Shown here: positions 6,551 to 10,485 of the stretch, piece by piece | Position numbering within the stretch: the first letter of the stretch is position 1 | Layout: every line of letters starts with the position of its first letter | NCBI GenBank assembly: GCA_002352635.1 | Contig: DEIT01000038.1 | Coordinates: 1-10,485 of the forward strand | Direction of reading: 5' to 3' | Origin: Hyphomicrobiaceae bacterium UBA2767 | GTDB taxonomy: Bacteria > Pseudomonadota > Alphaproteobacteria > Rhizobiales > Methyloligellaceae | DNA: 10,485 nt | Notes under the pieces: model-generated | Database searches by the model: none | The model's input: only the letters and a program-made list of their open reading frames with translations | Told to the model about the DNA's origin: nothing | Translations under genes and position numbers: made by a program

Positions 6551-6604
6551 ATGCTTACTCCATCCTCAATCAGTCCAAATCAGCACAAGCTCAGGGGCGG
6601 TCCC

Positions 6605-6632
6605 AGGCGACGTTGCACTCGAACCATCGCCT
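6605..6632. repeat. Inverted repeat around the PhyH gene -35 region
   Basis: AGGCGA (6605-6610) and TCGCCT (6627-6632) form a 6-bp inverted repeat with arm centres 22 bp apart, about two helical turns, flanking the proposed -35 hexamer. Spacing and place suit an operator for the divergent cupin and PhyH genes, but arms this short can arise by chance. Confidence 0.25.
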
Positions 6633-6640
6633 GCTAGAAT
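6613..6640 (+). promoter_or_regulatory. Candidate sigma-70 promoter of the PhyH dioxygenase gene
   Basis: TTGCAC (6613-6618) and TAGAAT (6635-6640) are 16 bases apart; the -10 matches the consensus at five of six positions. A transcript beginning near 6647 would give a leader of about 30 bases to the ATG at 6676 and would exclude the upstream in-frame ATG at 6613. Confidence 0.45.
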
Positions 6641-6662
6641 TCCGCCAAAGTCAGCCAACGCC

Positions 6663-6666
6663 GGAG
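6663..6666 (+). promoter_or_regulatory. Ribosome binding site of the PhyH dioxygenase
   Basis: GGAG lies nine bases before the ATG at 6676 and decides for this start over the ATG at 6613. Confidence 0.6.
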
Positions 6667-6675
6667 TTCAATTTC

Positions 6676-7530
6676 ATGCCCAAGATACTCAGTGAATCAC
6701 AAGCCGAAGGCTACAAAAAAGAAGGCTATGTCTGCCCGGTCGGGGCGCTGTCTTCTGAAGAAGCGGCCGATTTCAGACGCAAATTCGAAGCCTATGAAGA
6801 GGCGAATGGCGGTTGGTACGAACTGTCGAAGGGGCAGAAACTGTACCTGTTGCAAACCTGGGCGGCGGATTTGGTGCGCCATCCGAAGGTTCTCGACGCG
6901 GTCGAGGATGTGTTGGGACCTGATATTTTCTGTTGGGGCCAGTCGCTGTTTGTGAAGGATGCGCATGACCCGGGCTTCGTCACCATGCATCAGGACGGCA
7001 CCTATTGGGGCCTGTCGGAGCCGGAGGTCGTGACAGCGTGGATTGCGCTTTCCCCCGCGACGGAACAGTCGGGCTGCATGAAGGTCGTGCCCGGCACGCA
7101 CCAGATGGAACTGCAGAAACACAACGACACGCTGGATAAGGACAATTTGCTAACGCGGGGCCAGGAAATCGCGGTTGAGGTCGACGAGGACGAAACCGTG
7201 TTCATGCCGCTTCAGCCAGGCGAGCTCTCGCTCCACCATGTGCGTCTCGTGCATGGCTCCGCACCCAATCAGTCCAATGACCGTCGCATAGGCGTGGCGA
7301 TCCGCTATATCGCCCCGCACGTCAAACAGAAGGAAGCGGACAAGGACAGCGCGTGGCTGGTGCGGGGTGAGGACAGATACGGCTATTTCATCCATGAGAC
7401 CCCGCCCGACGCCGATATGGATGAGGCCGCACTCGCCGAATACGAACGCATCATGAAGCTGAGGCAGAGCGTTCTTTACAAGGGCGTGACTGGCAAGCCC
7501 GCGCATGATGACATTGGCGGGGGAATGTAA
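6676..7530 (+). CDS. Phytanoyl-CoA dioxygenase (PhyH) family Fe(II)/2-oxoglutarate oxygenase
   Basis: A 284-residue cytoplasmic non-haem iron oxygenase that should couple 2-oxoglutarate decarboxylation to hydroxylation of a small organic substrate. The double-stranded beta-helix core carries the iron ligands: MHQDGTYWG with His105 and Asp107, and the distal His193 in LVHGSAPN. The 2-oxoglutarate-binding arginine is Arg203 or Arg204 in NDRRIGVAIRY. Asp107 is kept, so it should be a hydroxylase and not one of the related halogenases, where this residue is Ala or Gly. WIALSPATEQSGCMKVVPGT (122-141) is the typical conserved PhyH block. The substrate is unknown; bacterial members act on fatty acyl groups, ectoine and many natural products. 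The 6676 start is supported by the SD and by the promoter-like element. It converges on the DUF3179 gene with 10 bases between stops. Confidence 0.93.
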   Translation: MPKILSESQAEGYKKEGYVCPVGALSSEEAADFRRKFEAYEEANGGWYELSKGQKLYLLQTWAADLVRHPKVLDAVEDVLGPDIFCWGQSLFVKDAHDPGFVTMHQDGTYWGLSEPEVVTAWIALSPATEQSGCMKVVPGTHQMELQKHNDTLDKDNLLTRGQEIAVEVDEDETVFMPLQPGELSLHHVRLVHGSAPNQSNDRRIGVAIRYIAPHVKQKEADKDSAWLVRGEDRYGYFIHETPPDADMDEAALAEYERIMKLRQSVLYKGVTGKPAHDDIGGGM

Positions 7531-7540
7531 TCAGAGGTCT

Positions 7541-8908
7541 TCAGTTGGCTTTGGCCACTTCGCCACCATCTCCGAGGTAGCCGTTCCAGGCAAACCAGTA
7601 TGCGATATGGCCGGGCAATCGGTGCAGCCGCTTGCCATCAGGCCCAACGAGCGCGTTTTCCGTGACCTTCCAGTTTTCCCCGTCGAGGGTCACGCTGTCT
7701 GCGCCGTCGCCTTGGCTGAAGATCTGACCGTCGGTGCGGTAGGCACGCACGGTGCGCGTCTTGGCGTTGCCGACGAGCGACAGGGAGATTGCACCCGCGG
7801 TGTCGTTGATCACGGCTTTCTTCTCGAACAGCGACAGGGGCCATGCTTTCTCCGCACCGGAACTCCTAAGCGCGAAAACATAGTCCTTTGCTTTCAATCT
7901 GGTTTCGTCAACCAGCACCGGGAACATCAGTTTGTCGCTTGAGAAATACGACCCGTAAGGGGCACCAGGCTTGTAGTCGCGGGTGAAACCGGTGTTGAGC
8001 GAAAGGACGCGCGTTTCCGGATTGGCTTTCAGCCAATCACCCCAGCTTGTGATTGCGACCGGGCGTGCCTTGAGCTCAATACCCGAACCCGTCAACGCGC
8101 CGACCACGGGTCTGCCGGTGAACTGGTTCCACAGCGAGTTGGTCTCGGTGTCGTACATGAGCTTGTTTGACCGATACAGAAAGCCGGACGATCCGAAGAT
8201 GAACGGCTTTTTGCGACCCTTTACCGCCGTCTCGAACAGGATGCCGGAACCGCACAGCGTACAATAGGCAAGGCTGACGGGCACGCCGCCGACGACATCG
8301 TTGAACATCTCGTGCCAGTCGAGGATCCGCAACGGATAGGCGCGCGTGTCGCCATTGATGGAAACGCCGAAAATGAGCTCGTCGTCGGTGAGGTAGGTGG
8401 CCTCTTTCGCCGTCAGCAGCTTCGGGTTGGTCAGTGCGGGGATGCCATCCTTGACGACACCGCCCCAGGTAATCTCTTCCAGACGTATCTCGTGTGCAAC
8501 GCCGTCGTGCAGGAACACATTGAAGAATGGATCGATCTTGGAATAGAGCGCCGCTTTGAAAGTGGCGAACCCATTGAAGGGTTTGATTTCTTTATGCTTC
8601 TGCTGCCACAACATCCACGCGCTCCAGCTCTTCGGCCCGCTTTCACCTGAAAGCGTTTCAATGGCATCGACAATCTCGCGCCGGTGGGTATCGGAGAACC
8701 TCAATGCCTGAATGAGGGCTGGGATTGCGTCCTTGTTTCCGCGGTCCTTGAACCATTTGATGGCGGCAACGGGTTTGTCCGGGAGAGGACTTATGAGTTC
8801 CAGCGCACGCACCGTCGTTTCAGGAGCCTGAGACGCACGGGTGCCCAGTACGGCTGCGAACATGAAAATGCCGACCAGCGTGGCGAAAACGAGACTTCGA
8901 ACGAACAT
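7541..8908 (-). CDS. Exported DUF3179 domain protein
   Basis: A 455-residue protein with an N-terminal hydrophobic signal (residues about 4-22, VRSLVFATLVGIFMFAAVLG) and a plausible cleavage after RAS (24-26), so probably periplasmic or lipid-free secreted. Residues 40-90 are helical and resemble one HEAT-like repeat (DKPVAAIKWFKDRGNKDAIPA). The DUF3179 core covers about 150-440: GVSINGDTRAYPLRILDWHE with His199, FNDVVGG, LAYCTLCGSG with a CxxC pair at 216 and 219, FGSSGFLYRSNKLMYD, SLWNQFTGRPV and, near the end, HIAYWFAW. The conserved Cys, His and CxxC could bind a metal, but the family has no established activity. AGAGG nine bases before the ATG supports the start. It converges on the PhyH gene; no partner on its own strand is near. 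Confidence 0.93.
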   Translation of the reverse strand: MFVRSLVFATLVGIFMFAAVLGTRASQAPETTVRALELISPLPDKPVAAIKWFKDRGNKDAIPALIQALRFSDTHRREIVDAIETLSGESGPKSWSAWMLWQQKHKEIKPFNGFATFKAALYSKIDPFFNVFLHDGVAHEIRLEEITWGGVVKDGIPALTNPKLLTAKEATYLTDDELIFGVSINGDTRAYPLRILDWHEMFNDVVGGVPVSLAYCTLCGSGILFETAVKGRKKPFIFGSSGFLYRSNKLMYDTETNSLWNQFTGRPVVGALTGSGIELKARPVAITSWGDWLKANPETRVLSLNTGFTRDYKPGAPYGSYFSSDKLMFPVLVDETRLKAKDYVFALRSSGAEKAWPLSLFEKKAVINDTAGAISLSLVGNAKTRTVRAYRTDGQIFSQGDGADSVTLDGENWKVTENALVGPDGKRLHRLPGHIAYWFAWNGYLGDGGEVAKAN

Positions 8909-9058
8909 GACGGTGTGCCTCTGGAAATGAACGACTATACCAGGTACGGCTCAATCCCATTTGGGTGTCGAGCGGCCTGTTACACATGTTCGTGAAAGGG
9001 TGGTCTTAGCGGGGAAACGTCTAGATCAATCCGTATTCGGCAGCCCGCATAGCGCGGA

Positions 9059-10183
9059 TCAGAACGTAATCACCTGACGGACCACGTCACCTTTGGCAAG
9101 TGCATCGAAGCCTTCGTTGATGTCCTCGAGCGCGATGTGCGAGCTGATCAGGGCGTCAACTGGCAGCCGTCCACGTTGATACATGTCGATATAGTTCGGG
9201 ATGTCGCGGTTCGGTACGCAGCTTCCCAGATAGGAGCCAATCATTGTGCGTTCCTCGACGACCATATTGACGTGTGAAATCTGTATCTTGTGGTCCGGGT
9301 GTGACAGGCCGCTCGTTACGGTGGTGCCGCCGCGCCCGGTCACCGCATAGGCGAGCTCCATAGCCTCAACCCTGCCGGCGCACTCGAACGCGTAATCCGC
9401 GCCGCCACCCGTTGCTTCCTTCACCTGTTCGACAATGTTATCTGAGCTGGCATCGAAGACGTAGTCTGCGCCGAGCTTCTTGCCCAACTCCAGTTTGCTT
9501 GGCAGCATATCAATGCCGACAATGCGGGAGGCGCCAACGGCCTTGGCACCGAGTAACGCGGCAAGCCCGGTGCCGCCGAGGCCGACAATGGCGACGCTGC
9601 TGCCTGCGGGCACTTTGGCTGCGTTGACCACACTTCCGACACCGGTGATCACGGCGCAGCTGAACAGTGCAGCCTCATCCAACGGCAGTTCGGGATCGAC
9701 TTTCACAAGGGACCGTCTGGACACGACCGCGGCTTCTGCGAAGCAGGAGACGCCGACCTGATGGTTGATGTATTCCCCGTTGAGGCGCAGGCGCTTGCCA
9801 CCGCCGAGGAGTGTTCCGGCAACATTGGCCGCGAGCCCGGGGTCGCAAATGGCTGGACGGCCCTCCGAGCACGGCCCGCAGACGCCACAGGACGGCATGA
9901 AAACGAAGACAACGTGGTCGCCGGGTTCAAGATCATCGACACCTGGACCGACTTGCTCGACGATGCCCGCACCCTCATGTCCGAGCGCCATGGGCAGGGG
10001 CCGGGGCCGCACGCCTTTCAGGATGGAGAGATCAGAGTGGCACAGACCGGCAGCCGTGATGCGAACCAGGACTTCGCCCCGCTCGGGCGGATCAAGCTCC
10101 AGTTCCTCAACCCTGACGGGGCGTGATTTAGCGTAAGGCTGCTCCGCTCCCATTTCATGCAGCACCGCTGCCTTGATTTTCAT
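9059..10183 (-). CDS. Zinc-dependent, NAD-linked alcohol dehydrogenase (MDR superfamily)
   Basis: A 374-residue cytoplasmic medium-chain dehydrogenase expected to interconvert an alcohol and an aldehyde or ketone with NAD. The catalytic zinc site is complete: Cys48 (GLCHSD), His69-Glu70 (GHEGAG) and Cys176 (FSCAVITGVG). The structural zinc lobe has Cys99, Cys102, Cys105 and Cys113 (CGVCGPC, then AIC). The coenzyme domain has GLGGTG (201-206), and Asp225 at the end of the second strand favours NAD over NADP. The length and FSCAVITG block are like class III/liver-type enzymes, but substrate cannot be fixed. The start at 10183 is chosen for AAGGA nine bases upstream; an ATG at 10255 would add 24 polar residues before the conserved MKIKAAVL. 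It diverges from the HAD-family gene across 114 bp, so the two may be co-regulated. Confidence 0.94.
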   Translation of the reverse strand: MKIKAAVLHEMGAEQPYAKSRPVRVEELELDPPERGEVLVRITAAGLCHSDLSILKGVRPRPLPMALGHEGAGIVEQVGPGVDDLEPGDHVVFVFMPSCGVCGPCSEGRPAICDPGLAANVAGTLLGGGKRLRLNGEYINHQVGVSCFAEAAVVSRRSLVKVDPELPLDEAALFSCAVITGVGSVVNAAKVPAGSSVAIVGLGGTGLAALLGAKAVGASRIVGIDMLPSKLELGKKLGADYVFDASSDNIVEQVKEATGGGADYAFECAGRVEAMELAYAVTGRGGTTVTSGLSHPDHKIQISHVNMVVEERTMIGSYLGSCVPNRDIPNYIDMYQRGRLPVDALISSHIALEDINEGFDALAKGDVVRQVITF

Positions 10184-10192
10184 GATCCTCGT

Positions 10193-10197
10193 TCCTT
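10193..10197 (-). promoter_or_regulatory. Ribosome binding site of the alcohol dehydrogenase
   Basis: AAGGA on the minus strand is nine bases before the ATG at 10183-10181. It decides against the in-frame ATG at 10255. Confidence 0.6.
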
Positions 10198-10297
10198 TGT
10201 GTTCATTTTTCTTGGATGCTGGGCTATTGGTGCCAAGCTGCCGTCGCGACTGCAAGGCGCTTTTTACGGGCTCGACGCACGTATGGAGGGATTCCGT

Positions 10298-10485
10298 ATG
10301 AAACTCACCGACTTCAAAGTCCTGACATTCGACTGTTATGGCACGCTGATCGACTGGGAGACCGGGTTATGGCAGGCGCTTGAGCCGCTCGCTACTGCCG
10401 CGGGGAAATCTCGGGATGAAGCGCTCGCCGACTATGCGCAGGAGGAATCAGCGCAACAGCAGGATACGCCGGGCATGCTGTATCG
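10298..10485 (+). CDS. HAD-superfamily hydrolase, haloacid-dehalogenase type II-like (3'-truncated)
   Basis: Only the first 62 codons are in the window. GGAGGG (10285-10290), seven bases before the ATG, gives a firm start. Residues 8-21 hold HAD motif I, VLTFDCYGTLIDWE, with the nucleophile Asp12. The residue two places on is Tyr14, as in L-2-haloacid dehalogenases (DxYGT); phosphatases of the superfamily normally have a second Asp there. This favours a type II haloacid dehalogenase-like enzyme, which releases halide from 2-haloacids to give 2-hydroxy acids, but the rest of the active site lies outside the window. It diverges from the alcohol dehydrogenase. Confidence 0.82.
   Translation, partial: MKLTDFKVLTFDCYGTLIDWETGLWQALEPLATAAGKSRDEALADYAQEESAQQQDTPGMLY

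Noticed and set aside
6613..6675. Longer PhyH protein starting at the ATG at 6613
   Set aside because: This ATG overlaps the likely -35 region, has no SD, and the added residues are not part of the family.
9045..9057. Small hairpin CCGC-ATAGC-GCGG just past the alcohol dehydrogenase stop
   Set aside because: Only four base pairs and no T run on the minus strand; not a supportable terminator.
10243..10250. Palindrome GTCGCGAC between the alcohol dehydrogenase and HAD genes
   Set aside because: Length is within chance expectation in GC-rich DNA and the flanks do not extend the symmetry cleanly.
9059..10255. Longer alcohol dehydrogenase starting at the ATG at 10255
   Set aside because: The extra 24 residues are polar, lie before the conserved MKIKAAVL start, and the good SD is in front of 10183.

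Overview
The window looks like chromosomal DNA of a proteobacterium, most likely an alphaproteobacterium. Codons are G/C-rich at third positions, Shine-Dalgarno (SD) sites are conventional GGAG types, and the protein families (a membrane-anchored cyclic-nucleotide-fold protein, a PhyH dioxygenase, a DUF3179 protein, an alpha-hydroxy-acid oxidase) are common there. The placement is an inference from family flavour, not from a marker gene. I see no rRNA, tRNA, insertion sequence, CRISPR array, phage gene or attachment site.

Layout. (1) 1-507 (+): 3' part of a cyclic-nucleotide-binding-fold (Popeye-like) protein, cut by the window edge. (2) 586-2112 (-): stand-alone ComEC/Rec2-type metallo-beta-lactamase-fold hydrolase with an SH3-like N-terminus. 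(3) 2235-3170 (-): AraC-family regulator, divergent from (4) 3362-3742 (+): four-helix SPW-like membrane protein ending in a clear intrinsic terminator. (5) 3807-4991 (-): FMN-dependent alpha-hydroxy-acid oxidase/dehydrogenase with a mini-ORF and hairpin leader, divergent from (6) 5162-6214 (+): ketopantoate reductase-family enzyme. (7) 6218-6550 (-): small cupin, convergent with gene 6 and divergent from (8) 6676-7530 (+): PhyH-type Fe(II)/2-oxoglutarate dioxygenase. (9) 7541-8908 (-): exported DUF3179 protein. (10) 9059-10183 (-): zinc- and NAD-dependent alcohol dehydrogenase, divergent from (11) 10298 to the right edge (+): start of a haloacid-dehalogenase-like hydrolase. The genes pack tightly. 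The longest stretch without a gene is about 190 bp, at 3171-3361.

No long operon is visible; genes alternate in divergent and convergent pairs. From gene 5 rightward nearly everything is a redox or small-molecule enzyme (2-hydroxy acid oxidation, 2-keto acid reduction, hydroxylation, alcohol oxidation, possible dehalogenation). This suggests an accessory catabolic neighbourhood, but no single pathway can be read from the sequence. The freshest signals are at the RNA level. The oxidase has a strong SD in the loop of a perfect 7-bp hairpin that drives an in-frame 7-residue mini-ORF ending just before the oxidase start. The metallo-hydrolase has an 8-bp inverted repeat overlapping its SD. I did not find a convincing new multi-gene system.
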